From Zizania palustris (taxonomy: Eukaryota > Streptophyta > Magnoliopsida > Poales > Poaceae): a stretch of DNA of 64,000 nucleotides. Every line of letters starts with the position of its first letter. Position 1 is the first letter of the stretch. The notes beneath the pieces were generated by a model, which was not told where the DNA came from, did no database searches, and saw only the letters and a program-made list of their open reading frames with translations. Below are positions 33,445 to 45,266 of the stretch, piece by piece. The position numbers were made by a program, and so were the translations under genes. Where the stretch lies: NCBI GenBank assembly GCA_019279435.1, contig JAAALK010000284.1, forward strand, positions 17,985,294 to 18,049,293, written 5' to 3'.

Positions 33445-34053
33445 TTACCTAACGACCGCTTTTCCCTTAGATGACTCGGCATGTTCTAGCCGAATCAGCA
33501 CCTTTTTCTCGTCGAGGTCGACGGTGTTCACAGGAAAGGGTTCTTTGTCCAGCTTCATCTTCATACTAGAATCTATTTTCAATCGTCCTTCTTCTATGGC
33601 CGATTGAACCTGCCGACGAAAAACATTGCAGTCATTAGTATAATGAGAATGTGAATCATGCCACTTATAGTAGGGATGCTTCTTTAGTTCGTCGGTAGTT
33701 GGGATAACCTGGCCCTTGGACAACCTGAGAAGCTGGCTCTTCAAGAGGGAATCAAATATTTTATCGCATTTAGTCACATCAAAAGAGTATTTAACTTCGC
33801 TGGGCCGACTCTTAGTGGGAGATGGTTGTAGCTCAGAACAAGTGACAGGCTTACTCTTAGCGTTCCAGGCCCATTCGGCCGCATACATATCGGCCGAATC
33901 ATCCTCTTCCTCCGACTATTCCTTGTCGTAGTGTTTCATGATGTGAACTTCAGCTCTAGATTTGTTAAACGTTTTAATGAATTTTTTATCCTTGGCTTAG
34001 CCTTCTTGGACCAGAGCCTGTTGTATGACTTGGCTGACTTATAAAAAGTTTTG
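33445..34053 (-). pseudogene. Element E gag, C-terminal part
   Basis: This is the Tat-type gag downstream of the insertion of element G. The frame 33888-33445 carries KHPYYKWHDSHSHYTNDCNV, FRRQVQSAIEEGRLK and a charged end, a CH-rich motif well known from Tat gag proteins. Upstream (34053-33889) a Lys-rich stretch with one stop continues from the part at 45267-46575. Together these give a gag split by an 11-kb insertion. Confidence 0.85.
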
Positions 34054-34816
34054 GTTATTGTAACACCCCAAAATTTTAGAGCAATAAAATAAATTCAGAA
34101 AAATCCGTAATTTTCAAAAAAATATTTATTTTAATTCTCCTAAAGTCATAAATGCCTGAATAAATAGAATCCAGTGGAATAATTCAAACTAAGGTCTAAA
34201 AAATTTATATTATGTTCCTATGACCAAGATACAATTTTGGAAATTTTTACAAATTTTTCCAACCTTTGCTTCTAGCTCATAATCTATAAAGTATTTTCTA
34301 TGATTATTTTTATTCGAAAATGAATTATAAATAGCAGTGGGCCGCTCCCCTCATTTCTCTATCCCCGGCCGGCCTAACCCATCCACCACGCCACCATCTC
34401 ACTGACAATCAGACCCCGCCTATCGGCGCGCTCAGTCTCGCCCATACCCCGGCCCACCTGTTAGTCCCCTCCCCTCATAGCTCGCGCCCCGGCCCCACCT
34501 ATCGGCGCCAACTATTAACCCCCTCATCCTTTCGCACTCACCGACCAGTGGGTCCTACTTGTCGGTCTTCGTCTTCCTCGTGCGCCCGAGATCCCCGGCC
34601 ACCATGGTTAAGTCCCGATCACCGCCGTCGTGGGCCTAAGCTCCGATTAAATGCCTGAATGATGATCTCTGTTACTCCCGCGTTTGATAGCCCTCGGATC
34701 CCCTCGTTGTTATGCTCTAGAACGTTGTAATTAGCCTGCTTAACACCTCGCTGGAGTAATGGAAATTAATCCCTTGGTTTCCCCCTTTCTCGCCGCTATT
34801 AACCTCGCTGGAGCAC

Positions 34817-34824
34817 TATAAAAA
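34817..34824 (+). promoter_or_regulatory. TATA box of element G 5' LTR
   Basis: TATAAAAA occurs in the context GAGCACTATAAAAAGGCCCC, followed by a GC-rich leader. The equivalent position in solo LTR I has TATAAAAG at 55786-55793, supporting its role. Confidence 0.65.
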
Positions 34825-37271
34825 GGCCCCTGGCCACACCGCGGTCACCACACCGCTCAATTGCCTCCAGCCGCCGCTCATCGTCGCTGGAGTGCTCCCC
34901 TCGCCCCGTCGACGCCACCGGAGTGATCCCCATCATCCCCTCGACCTCAGCCACCGCTCCACTCGAGATCACCACTACCGGAACATCATCACCGATGAGA
35001 ACCCAAGAGATCGCCACCGCCCCGCACATCGACATCCTCATCCAGCAGACCTCGAGCCTCGCCGACAGTACCATCAGGACCCCTCGCTATTCTCATCATT
35101 TTTTTGGGCTTAGGTCGAACTTTAGGCCACTATCACCGCCGCTAGAGCTCTCGTCGTACTCAGCCATCACCGGAGAAGACAACCGGTGCAGTCTTTATAT
35201 CGTGTCGTGTTAGATCTGATCTCAACTGCCCGATCGTGATCGAACAGTAAGGATTAAATTGTATCTGCGGTTTAATCCTGGCCGCTTGATCTGAACGAAG
35301 GGGTACCGAGAGATCTTAGCCATTCGTTTTCACTTAAAGTCCATCGGTCCACAGCACAGTGTCGTGAACCCCATCCACCGTGGACGGAAGACTAAATTAT
35401 GATTTAAATTAAATTCAAGAAATTAGTTTAAACTTTAGAAATTCATAACTTGCTCAAATTAACTCCAAATTTGACCATTTAAATTTCAGAAAGTTCATCT
35501 TTTTATTCTCTTCCTGTTCATCCAATAAAATTTATATGTTCACACTGGATATTTTATATTATTTAATTGGGATTTAAAATAAAATTGAAGAAATGAATTC
35601 CTAACTTCAAAAATTCATAACTCCTTGGAATTAACTCTAAAAATTTACAGTCCAACTCTAGAAAACTTATCTTTTTGTTATCTTCAGATTCATCCAATAA
35701 AATTTTTATGTTCATACTAAACATTTTACATTGTTTAATTGGAGATTGGAATAGGATTTAAGAAATCGTTTTATACTTTCAAAAATCCATAACTTCGTTA
35801 AATTAACTCTAAAAATCCCTATTTTAATTTCAAAGGCTTTATATTTTATCACCTTCAATTTGACCCAATAAAATTTATATGCTTGTGTTGTGGTTTTATA
35901 TTGTTTTGATTGATTATATTTCTCGATTTGTGTACGGAGAAGATTACGACGTCATCGTAGAGCCGGAATACTATCCCGAAGCTCACCCTTCTCCTTTCGC
36001 TGAACAAGGCAAGTCACCAACCCCATTTTGAGAACATTGAGCCCAGTTTTCAATTAAATATCGCTAAAACTCATAGGTTATATTTGCATTAGTCAAATGG
36101 ATAACCCTACATTATAATTATCGAATCCCCGACCTTGATGTGCAAACCCAAGCCATGCTATCGATCCTGAATTCCTTTTCACCAGTATACTTATTAATAT
36201 TAGAAGTGTCCAATGTATCGACACAACTGCTATAGGCTTAAAAACGAGTCGTAGGTATTTGGATTCTAATATATGATCCCATGTGTCTCTCACCCCTGGT
36301 ATTCTGTTGGTCTTGGAATTGGTTTTATAAGTTAGCATGGTGGGTTCCGGGTGCAAGAGAGTGCATTGGTTAGTCGCAGCCAGGGCACTATAAGGACCGG
36401 TGTGCGGGATTCATCACAAAGAACTTCCGTACCAACCATAAGTCTAGTGGGTAAGTCTTAACTAGAGGTATGGATCGTTCCAACCCGATGCACTATGTGG
36501 AGAGGGGCAAGCAGCACCTGCGGGTGGCTTGGGCCATGTGGCATAAAAGCGGCATGATGTTGGTCTGGTGCGCCGGCACGCCGGAGAAACCTATAGTGTG
36601 TGTCATTGAGTTGGAGTGATTCATGCTAACGGTTTCAGCATAAGTTCATGTGACTTGGGTCATTTGACACATGGCAGTGTGCGGGAATGAGTGCCTTGTG
36701 GGTATAGTGGTACACCTCTGATCAGAGTTAAATATTTTCAAAAATCCGAGCCCACGGTCAAGGGCGAGTGGAGTGACATCCCACAGTTAGTCTATGTTTG
36801 ATAAATGTTGTATGATTGTTTGGGCATGTAAGGACTGTTGAGCGAGGAGGGCTGACTGTACTCCTCGAGTTAGAAGATGTTGCATCATCCATGATTTAAA
36901 TATTTTGTATGAATAAACCTGACTCACATTAAAGGCTACAAGATAAAAATGTACTTTTCCGCACTTTAAACTATTACCTCCCTTTGTTATTACCTTGCAT
37001 TATTATTGCATTTTCTCGGTGGCTTGTTGAGTACGTTTGTACTCACCCATTGGAAAAACCACTTTAGAGGCGTACTACGATGGGATGGTCTGGAGTAGCG
37101 ACCTAGTCAACGAAGTGACCCTGGAGAAGATGTTCATCAAGTTTATTATTTTCATAGTTTCTTTAATTTTATTCTTTGTGTAATAATGTGGTCTGCGAGC
37201 CACGAATGTTTGACATATGTGCATCGTCGTGTGATGAACATCTTGTGATTATTGATTTTCTATGGAATTTC

Positions 37272-37277
37272 AATAAA
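37272..37277 (+). terminator. Polyadenylation signal of element G LTR
   Basis: AATAAA occurs in the context TTTCAATAAAGTCTGGG, 30 bp before the LTR end. The same context occurs in solo LTR I at 58291-58296. In the 3' LTR of G it was changed to GATAAA by a deletion. Confidence 0.55.
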
Positions 37278-37310
37278 GTCTGGGTTTTCTTAAATCCGGG
37301 CACTACAATA

Positions 37311-37323
37311 TGGTATCAGAGCC
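37311..37323 (+). other. Primer binding site of element G
   Basis: TGGTATCAGAGCC starts three bases after the LTR end and matches initiator tRNA-Met. Confidence 0.9.
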
Positions 37324-37446
37324 TACTTGATTGTAGGAAGCCAAACGGACCCGCCCTATACTTAGTTTTGTAAAACTATTTCATAAAAATTTGTTCCGTA
37401 ATTTTTCCTCTCTTTCTTACTCTTTAAAACTTTGGTTTCTTCATAG

Positions 37447-38271
37447 ATGCCAGGCCATCATGTGCACGGGTACCTTCGGGACCGTGACGGATTCATCCGT
37501 GAGCTTTGGATTCTCGTGAACTTCCTCGGGTTCGTCCACGAGCCCTAGTTCCATGGACTCTACCCAGATGAGTTCGCGGGTGCTTGCGATGTCACCATCC
37601 GTTCCTCGGGAGAGCACCCTCCCATCGTCACATCCACAATCGGAGGCCCGACCTTCGATGTGGCATGTCAGCGCACCTCTTTTCATGCTCTCACCGAGTT
37701 AAGACTGATGTACGACGTCCAGCTCCAAGACACTTCCTTCCGCTTCATGCCGATACGCACCCCGGGAGCCAACTGCAGCATCTACTTAAGCATCGTTTCA
37801 GACCGTGACAATGTCATAGCCAGAAGCACTCGCCTACTTCAGGCCATGGACCACCTTCACACGGAGGCCGTTCTTGAAGACGACAATCAGCAAGCCACTA
37901 TCGACTTCTATCATCATATGGCAACCGGCCTAATCCGAGAGAATGGGGAGTTACAACGCAAAGTCATCGAGCTATGACAAAGTGCCGTCGAGAATGCCAA
38001 GCTCCGACGACAGATTCAGGAGCTCAAGAAAGATATTGAAGAGTTGGCACCATCACCTCCTCGTAGGAAGAAGGCTATCAGGAAGCCCACACCTCGACCT
38101 AAGTGGATCACCCCACCCCCTACACACTCTGGACATCCCTCCACCAGCACCGCTGCTCCGGGACCGGTCATCACCGCAGACTCCATGATAGAAAACTTCA
38201 TCGAGCCTAGTGTTCCCCGAGACGCCCATGGGTCTGAAAGCACCGAGACTGCCTCTGATGGTGGACAGTAG
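37447..38271 (+). pseudogene. ORF0 of element G, upstream of gag
   Basis: One reading frame runs 275 codons including the stop, from an ATG at 37447 (context tagATGcca) to 38271. It has only two internal stops, TAG at 37546-37548 and TGA at 37975-37977. It starts MPGHHVHGYLRDRDGF. A globular-looking middle carries FRFMPIRTPGANCSIYLSIV. Then come a helical, coiled-coil-like stretch (GELQRKVIEL...NAKLRRQIQELKKDIEEL), a basic Pro-rich segment and a Ser/Thr tail. It is not gag-like. Similar extra ORFs sit here in some Tekay-type elements; the function is unknown. Lack of frameshifts over 825 bp suggests it was coding until recently. Confidence 0.78.
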
Positions 38272-38464
38272 TTGCTAGACACCAGATGTTTGTTTTTCTT
38301 GTTTGTGATACCATCCATAGCAACTTGTGCTATGGGTGAGATGGAAAATAAGAGCTGAATTGTAATGAATTTCATATCACATTTAATAAAGAAAATTGTG
38401 AGATATTTTAAGTATAATTTTCTAAACCTCCTCTTATGATCTTGGGTAAATTTCCATCTTTAGA

Positions 38465-40045
38465 ATGGCCAACGAGCAGAACCCGTCCTCCAACCCCAAC
38501 CTACCAAGCCATGCGATGCCCAATGGAGAAGTACCTGGGCAACGCTAGCCCGGGGCACCAATTGCCAACATCCCTACCTTGGCCGAGATGATGACCAATC
38601 AAAATCAACTCATCACTGCGTTGTTGGTGCAGATGCAGCAGCAACAGGCCCACATGCAGGAGCAGTAGGCTCAAATTAACCATCTACAGCAACAACACCA
38701 CTTGGAGCTACATCTACGCCCTCAAGCCCCCGCACCGGCCCACGCCACCCAACTGTCAGAATTCCTATGAGTGCGACCTCCCACCTTCTTGAGTACGACC
38801 AACCCCATGGAGGCAGGGGATTGGTTGAGGACGATTGGGAAGAAGTTGGACCTTCTCCCGTGCTCTGACTCGGAGCGAGTGGCCTTCGCCACCCATCAAC
38901 TCCAGGGCCCAGCAGCAGAGTGGTGGGATAACTACCGGGAGTCCCAACCCGAAGGTTACTTGGTCACCTAGGCGGAATTCTCCACCGCCTTTCGTGCCGC
39001 CCATGTACCAGCTAGGGTCGTGGCCCAGAAATAGCAAGAATTCTGTGACTTGCAGCAGGGAGGCAAGTCGGTCACGGAATACCTCGACGAGTTCAACTGT
39101 CTGGCCCGTTATGCGCTAGAGGAAGTCCGCACCGACGCCGCCCGCCAGGCCAAGTTCCTCTGGGGACTGAAGGACGAGCTATCCGTCCAACTTGTCACTG
39201 TGGATTACATCAACTTCCAACAGTTGGTGAATAAAGCTATCATCCAGGAGACCGAGCAGAATCGGATGGACCTCAAGAAGAGGAAGATGATAGCCTTCAA
39301 GCACAACAAGGGAATCCTTCAGAGGCCCCGCTTCACTCCTCCAGCCCATGCACCAAGCCATCACCCTCAAACCGCCTTCAGGCCGTAGTACAACTCCAGC
39401 AGTTTGAGTACCGGGAACCCCTGCCCAGCTCCACCAGCTCCATCAGTCCCATCGGCACCGGCCGTCAAGGCCAACACTCTGAGGGACCAGAACGGAAAGC
39501 CAATCATGTGCTTCAACTATCGCAAGAAAGGGCACTACTCCCATCAGTGTCCTTACCCTAAGAAGACCCAAGGAGCCGCTCCCAACCCAGCGATCCGTGC
39601 ACGTGTCAATCACGTCACCGCGGAAGAAGCCCAAGAAGCCCCGGAAGTCGTCCTCAGTATGTTTACTACCAATTCCATACCCGAAGTAATATTGTTCGAC
39701 TCGAGAGCAACACACTCCTTCGTATATAAGAATTTTGTGAAAAATAATGGACTAGAAATACTCCAACTAACTAAGCCTTTGGTAATTTCCACCCCCAGCA
39801 ACCAAAATCTAGCCACCCTTTTTAGCCCAAGGATAAGGATAGAAATCCAAGGGGTATTATTTTGGGCAGACCTGATCCTTATAGATTGCAAGGGCTTAGA
39901 CCTCATCCTCGGCATGGACTGGTTAATGAAGCAGAAGGGAATGATAGACTACGCCAGCAAGTCTGTCACCATAACCAACGAGGATGGAATCACCATCACC
40001 TTTGAGATGGCCACCCAGGGTCTGAGAAGGACTTTTCTCCACTAA
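38465..40045 (+). pseudogene. gag-protease of element G
   Basis: A single frame starts at ATG 38465 and is interrupted only by substitutions: stops at 38546, 38666, 38768, 38969, 39032, 39386 and 40043. The capsid core shows TNPMEAGDWLRTIGKKLDLL, AAEWWDNY and KSVTEYLDEFNCLARYA. The nucleocapsid knuckle is CFNYRKKGHYSHQC, with the second Cys replaced by Tyr. The protease shows LFDSRATHSF, where the family has Gly after Ser, and LDLILGMDWL. Most of the stops can be read as C-to-T changes of Gln, Arg or Trp codons. Pol continues in the same frame after 40045. Confidence 0.9.
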
Positions 40046-41580
40046 ATGGTCATAGAAGAAGTGCCTATAGTCCGAGAGTATGCGGACGTTTTCCCCGAAG
40101 AACTACCAGGAATGCCACCCAAGATGGACATCGAATTCAGGATCAAGCTCGTCCCCGGAACCACACTCATCTCCAAACGAACTAGAAGAAGTGAAGAGTA
40201 ACATTGAAGAGCTCGAACAGAAAGTTTATATTTGACCGAGTACCTCACCTTGGGGAGCACCGGTCATATTCGCCATGACGAAGGACAAGACGAAGATGAT
40301 GTGTGTGGATTATAGGGCTCTGAATGATGTAACCATCAAGAACAAGTACCCTTTACCATGGATCGATGACTTGTTCGATTAGCTCAAGGGAGACTTAGTC
40401 TTTTCTAAGGTTGACCTCCGATCAGGCTACCATCAGCTCAGGATCAGAGAAGAGGACATCCCCAAGACTACCTTCACATCCTGTTATGGACTATACGGGT
40501 ATACGGTGATGTCTTTCGGACTCACGAATGCCCCTCATTCTTCATGAACATGATGAACAATGTTTTCATGGAATTCTTGGACAAGTTCATTGTGGTGTTC
40601 ATAGATGATATACTCATCTACTCCAAGACCAAGGAAGAGCACGAAACCCATCTCCGTTTGACCTTGGGAATGTTACGGGAGCATCAGCTGTATGCCAAGT
40701 ATAGTAAGTGTGAATTCTGGTCGTCCGAAGTGAAGTTCCTAGGGAATGTCATATCTGCCAGAGGAATAGCCATGGATTCGACCACTGTGGAATCAATAAC
40801 TAACTAGTTACAACCTTAGAATGTATTGGAGATCTGGAGTTTTCAAGGATTGGCAGGATATTACCAGCGATTCATCGAGAATTTTTCCAAGATCGCCAAG
40901 CCCATGACCAGATTGTTACAGAAGGAAGTAAAGTTCGAATGGACTCTAGCCTACGAAGAAAGCTTCCAAACCCTCAAGAAGAGATTCGTATCAGCCCTAG
41001 TGTTGACATTGCTGGACATCCGGAAAGACTTCCTTGTCTACTGTGATGCTTCTTGCCTTGGACTACGGTGCGTTCTCATCCAAGACGGGAAAGTAGTGTC
41101 ATACGCCTCACGGATATTGAGACCACACGAGCTGAACTACCCCACGCATGACTTAGAACTGGCGACAGTAGTCCATGCACTGCAGATATGGAGGCATTAC
41201 CTTGTGGGTAACAGGTGTGAAGTCTTCACCGACCACAAGAGTCTCAAGTACATATTCACCCAACCAGATATGAACCTCAGGCAGAGGAGGTGGTTGGAAC
41301 TGATCAAGGATTATGACTTAGGCATCCATTACCATCCCGGAAAGGCAAATGTAGTGGCAGATGCTCTAGGCTGGAAGGGATACTACAATGCCCTCGCAGT
41401 ACAAGATCAAGCCCCTCTACTATATAAAGAGATGGAAAGATTGAACTTAGGGATCACCACTAGGGAGTACCTCACTGTACTTGAAGTAAGGTCTGTCTTG
41501 ATGGACCAGATCCATGAGACACAGAAGGAAGACCCCAACATAGCAGAGATCCAGGAGAATATGAGAAGGGGAAATCCTTA
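40046..41580 (+). pseudogene. Reverse transcriptase and RNase H of element G
   Basis: This is the gypsy RT-RNase H. It opens with the conserved pre-RT motif (REYADVFPEELPGMPP). RT shows VDYRALNDVTIKNKYPLPWI, DLRSGYHQLRI and the active site VFIDDILIYSK, in which both Asp residues are kept. Stops occur near 40199 and 40381, and a frameshift lies near 40530. RNase H (about 41025-41370) keeps YCDASCLGL, DLELATVVHAL and FTDHKSLKYIF. The frame from 40826 to 41581 is fully open. Confidence 0.9.
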
Positions 41581-42560
41581 GGGTTCTCCGAAGATGAAGT
41601 TAGCACCGTATGGTTTGGGAACAGGATATGCATGCCCAAAAAGCCCGATCTGAAGGCTCTCATTCTCAAAGAAGCCCATGACACCTTGTACTCCATACAT
41701 CCCGGAAGTACCAAGATGTACTAGGACCTGAAAGAGAAATACTGGTGGGTCAATATGAAGAGAGAGATAGCTGAATATGTGGCAAGGTGTGACATTTCTC
41801 AACGAGTCAAAGCAGAGCACCAAAGACCTGTCAGTCTTTTACAACCCCTCAAGGTTCCTGAATGGAAGTGGGAAGAAGTAGGGATGGATTTCATCTCTGG
41901 ACTGCTTAGGACCCAGGCCGGGTATGATTCCATTTGGTTGATAATAGATCGACTCACCAAGGTGGCTCATTTCATCCCCGTTAAGACGACGTACAGTGGT
42001 TCAAACCTAACTAAGTTATACATGACCCGGATCATGTATTTGCGCGGGGTTCCAAGGAAGATTGTGTCCGACCGAGATAGTAAGTTCACCTCCAAGTTTT
42101 GGAAGAATCTTCAGGAAGAGCTCGACACCAGGCTGAACTTTAGCACAGCGTATCATCCACAGACCGATAGTCAGACTGAATAGGTAAACCAAGTGTTGGA
42201 AGATATGCTTAGGGCCTGTGCCATAGACTTTGGTGGAATGTGGGACAAGAGTTTACCCTATGCAGAGTTCTCCTACAACAATAGCTATCAGGTCAGCCTG
42301 CAAATGTCGCCGTTCGAGGCGTTATATGGACGTAAGTGTCGAACGCCACTACTATGGGATCAAACTGATAGATCTCAGTTGTTTGGTATGGACATTTTGT
42401 TGGAGGCTGAAGAAAAAGTCAAGGTCATCAGGGACCGATTGAAGATAGCCTAATCCCGCCAAAAGAGTTATGCCGACAACCGTCGCAGATATTTAGCATT
42501 TGAGGAAGGCGATTATGTCTATCTACGAGTCACTCCCCCCCCCCTCGAGGCACTCAGAGG
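41581..42560 (+). pseudogene. Integrase of element G
   Basis: This is the gypsy integrase. The zinc finger (H at about 41670 and 41700, C at about 41790) has one Cys changed to Ser (CDISQRVK). The core has Asp in MDFISGLL, Asp in SDRDSKFTSKFW and Glu in NQVLEDML. LYGRKCRTPLLW and a C-terminal SYADNRRRYLAFEEGDYVYL follow. Stops are at about 41722, 42181 and 42451. After 42535 the frame decays; the expected GPF/Y and chromodomain could not be read. Confidence 0.88.
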
Positions 42561-42774
42561 TTCAACATGAAGGGGAAACTAGCTCCCTGTTATGTTGGCC
42601 TGTTTCAGATCATTCATCGACAAGGAGAGGTCGCATACTAGTTGGAGCTACCACCCTCCTTAGCCAGAGTACACGTTGTGTTTCACGTCTCCCATTAAAA
42701 GAAGTGTCTTCGAGTACCCACCGAATGAGCAGATCTTTAGCAGCTCAACATCCAAGGAAACTTGACCTATATTT

Positions 42775-45261
42775 AGAAGCTAAATTCAGAAAAATCAGAA
42801 ATTTTCAGAAAATGGTTTATTTTAATTCTCCTAAAGTCATAAATGCCTGAATAAATAGAATCTAGAGGAATAATTCAAACCAGGGTCTAAAAAATTATAT
42901 TATGTCCCTAAGACCAAGATACAATTTTGGGATTTTTTACAAATTTTTCCAACCTTTGCTTCGAGCTCATAATCTATAAAGTATTTTCTGTGATTATTTT
43001 TATTCGAAAATGAATTATAAATAGCAGTGGGTCGCTCCCCTCATTTCTCTCTCCCCGCCCGGCGCAACCCATCGACCATGCCACCCTCTCACTGACAAGC
43101 AGACCCCGCCTATTGGCGCGCTCAGTCTCGCCAGGACCCTGGCCCACCTGTTAGTCCCCTCCCCTCACAACTCGTGCCCCGACCCCAACTGTTGGCGCCG
43201 ACCGTTAACCCCTCATCCTTCTGCACTCACTGACCCGAGAGATCGCCACCACCCCGCACGTCGCCGGCCTCGTCCAACCAACCTTGAGCCTCGCCGACGG
43301 TACCATCAGGACCCCCTCGCTATTATCATCGCATTTTGGGGCTTAGGTCGAACTTTAGGCCACTGTCGCCGCCGCTAGAGCTCTCGCCATACTCGGCCGT
43401 CGCCAGAGAAGACAACCGGCATAATATTTATATTGTATCATGTCGTATCTGATCTCAACCACCCGATCGTGATCAAACGGTAAGGATTAAATCGTATTTG
43501 TGGTTTAATCCTAGCCGCTTGATCTGAACGAAGGGGTATCGAGAGATCTCAGAACTCCGTTTTCACTTAAAGTCCACCGGTCCACAGCACAATGCCGTGA
43601 ACCCCGTCCACCGTGGACCGAAGACTGAATTATGATTTAAATTAAATTCTAGTAATTAGTTTAAACTTTATAAATTCATAACTTGCTCAAATTAACTCCA
43701 AATTTGACCATTCAAATCTCAGAAAGTTCATCTTTTTATTCTCTTCCTGTTCATCCAATAAAATTATATGTTTACACTGGATATTTTATATTATTTAATT
43801 GGAATTTAAAATAAAATTGAAGAAATGAATTCCTAACTTCAAAAATTCATAACTCCTTGGAATTAACTCTAAAAATTTCCATTCCAACTCCAGAAAACTT
43901 GTCTTTTTTATCTTCGGATTCATCCAATAAAATTTGTATGTTCATACTAAACATTTTACATTGTTTAATTGGAGATTGGAATAGGATTTAAGAAATCATT
44001 TTTTACTTTCAAGAATCCATAACTTCCTTAAATTACCTCTAAAAATCCCTATTTTAATTTCAGAGGCTTTATATTTTATCCCCTTCAATTTGACCCAATA
44101 AAATTTATATGCTTGTGTTGTGGTTTTATATTGTTTTGATTGATTGTATTTCTCGATTTGTGTACGGAGAAGATTACGACACCGTCGAAGAGCCAGAATA
44201 TTATCCCGAAGCTCACCCTTCTCCTTTCGTTGAACAAGGCAAGTCACCAACCCCATTTTGAGCATATTGAGCCTAGTTTTCAATTAAATATCACTAAAAT
44301 TCATAGGTTATATTTGCATTAGTCAAATGGACAACCCTACATTATAATTATCGAATCCCCGACCTTGATGTGCAAACCCAAGCCATGCTATCGAGCCTGA
44401 ATTACTTGTCACCAGTATACTTATTAATATTAGAAGTGTCCAATGTATCGACACAACTGCTATAGGCTTAAAAACGAGTCGTAGGTACTTGGATTCTGAT
44501 ATATGATCCCCTATGTCTCTCACCCCTGGTATTATGTTGGTCTTGGAATTGGTCTGATAAGTTAGCATGGTGGGTTCCGGGTGTAAGCGAGGGCATTGGT
44601 TAGTCGCACCCAGGGCACTATAAGGACGGGTCTACGGGATTCGTCGCAAAGCACTTCCGTACCAACCACCCGTCTATTGGGTAAGTCTTAACTAGAGGTA
44701 TGGGTCGTTCCAACCCGAGGCACTATGTGGAGAGGGGCAAGCAGCACCTGCGGGTGGCTTGGGCCATGTGGCACAAAAGCGGCGCGACGTTGGTCCAGTG
44801 CGTCGGTGACACCGGTGAAACCTACAGTGTGTGTCATTGAGTTGGAGCGATTCATGCTAATGGTTTCGGCATAAGTTCTTGTGACTTGGGTCATTTGACA
44901 CACTACGGTGTGCGGGAATGAATGCCTTGTGGGTACAGTGGTACGCCTCTGATCAGAGTTAAATATTTTCGAAAAGGCGAGCCCATGATCAAGGGCGAGT
45001 GCAGTGACATCCCACAGTTAATCTATGTTTGAGAAATGTTGCATGATTGTTTGGGCATGTAAGGACTGTTGAGCGAGGAGGGATGACTGTACTTCTCGAC
45101 TTAGAAGATGTTGCATCATCCATGATTTAAATATTTTGTATGAATAAACCTGACTCACATTAAAGGCTGCAAGATAAAAATGTACTTTTCCGCACTTTAA
45201 ACCTGACTCACATTAAAGGCTGCAAGATAAAGTCTGGGTTTTCTTAAATCCCGGTGCTACA
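42775..45261 (+). repeat. 3' LTR of element G, truncated and twice deleted
   Basis: The LTR is recognisable from about 42775 (AAATTCAGAAAAATC...). The first ~40 bp, including the TG border and polypurine tract, are not found. An internal block equal to about 34548-34990 of the 5' LTR is missing near 43232. Near the end, a block equal to about 36972-37271 is missing and replaced by a 34-bp duplicate of nearby sequence (45145-45178 copied at 45198-45231). The exact start is uncertain by tens of bases. Confidence 0.85.
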
Positions 45262-45266
45262 GTTAT

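Larger units (their letters stand above)
34059..37307 (+). repeat. 5' LTR of element G
   Basis: A 3249-bp LTR has a GC-rich first third, a TATA box and a long AT-rich stretch of ~200-bp degenerate internal repeats (about 35420-35930, recurring AATTCATAACT and CATCCAATAAAATTTATATG). A conserved block follows at about 36340-37080, also found in solo LTR I. It ends CAATAAAGTCTGGG...CACTACA. Confidence 0.93.
34059..45261 (+). mobile_element. Gypsy element G, Tekay/Del-type with extra ORF0
   Basis: An 11.2-kb Ty3/gypsy element is inserted in the gag of element E, with TSD GTTAT at 34054-34058 and 45262-45266. The termini are TGTAACACCCC...GGGCACTACA (5' LTR) and ...GGTGCTACA (3' LTR). The order is 5' LTR (34059-37307), primer site, ORF0, gag-protease, RT-RNase H, integrase, truncated 3' LTR. 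Long LTRs of about 3.2 kb and the pol sequence fit Tekay/Del, and rice RIRE3/RIRE8 are, from memory, relatives with an ORF0. No chromodomain could be read at the integrase end. Confidence 0.93.
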
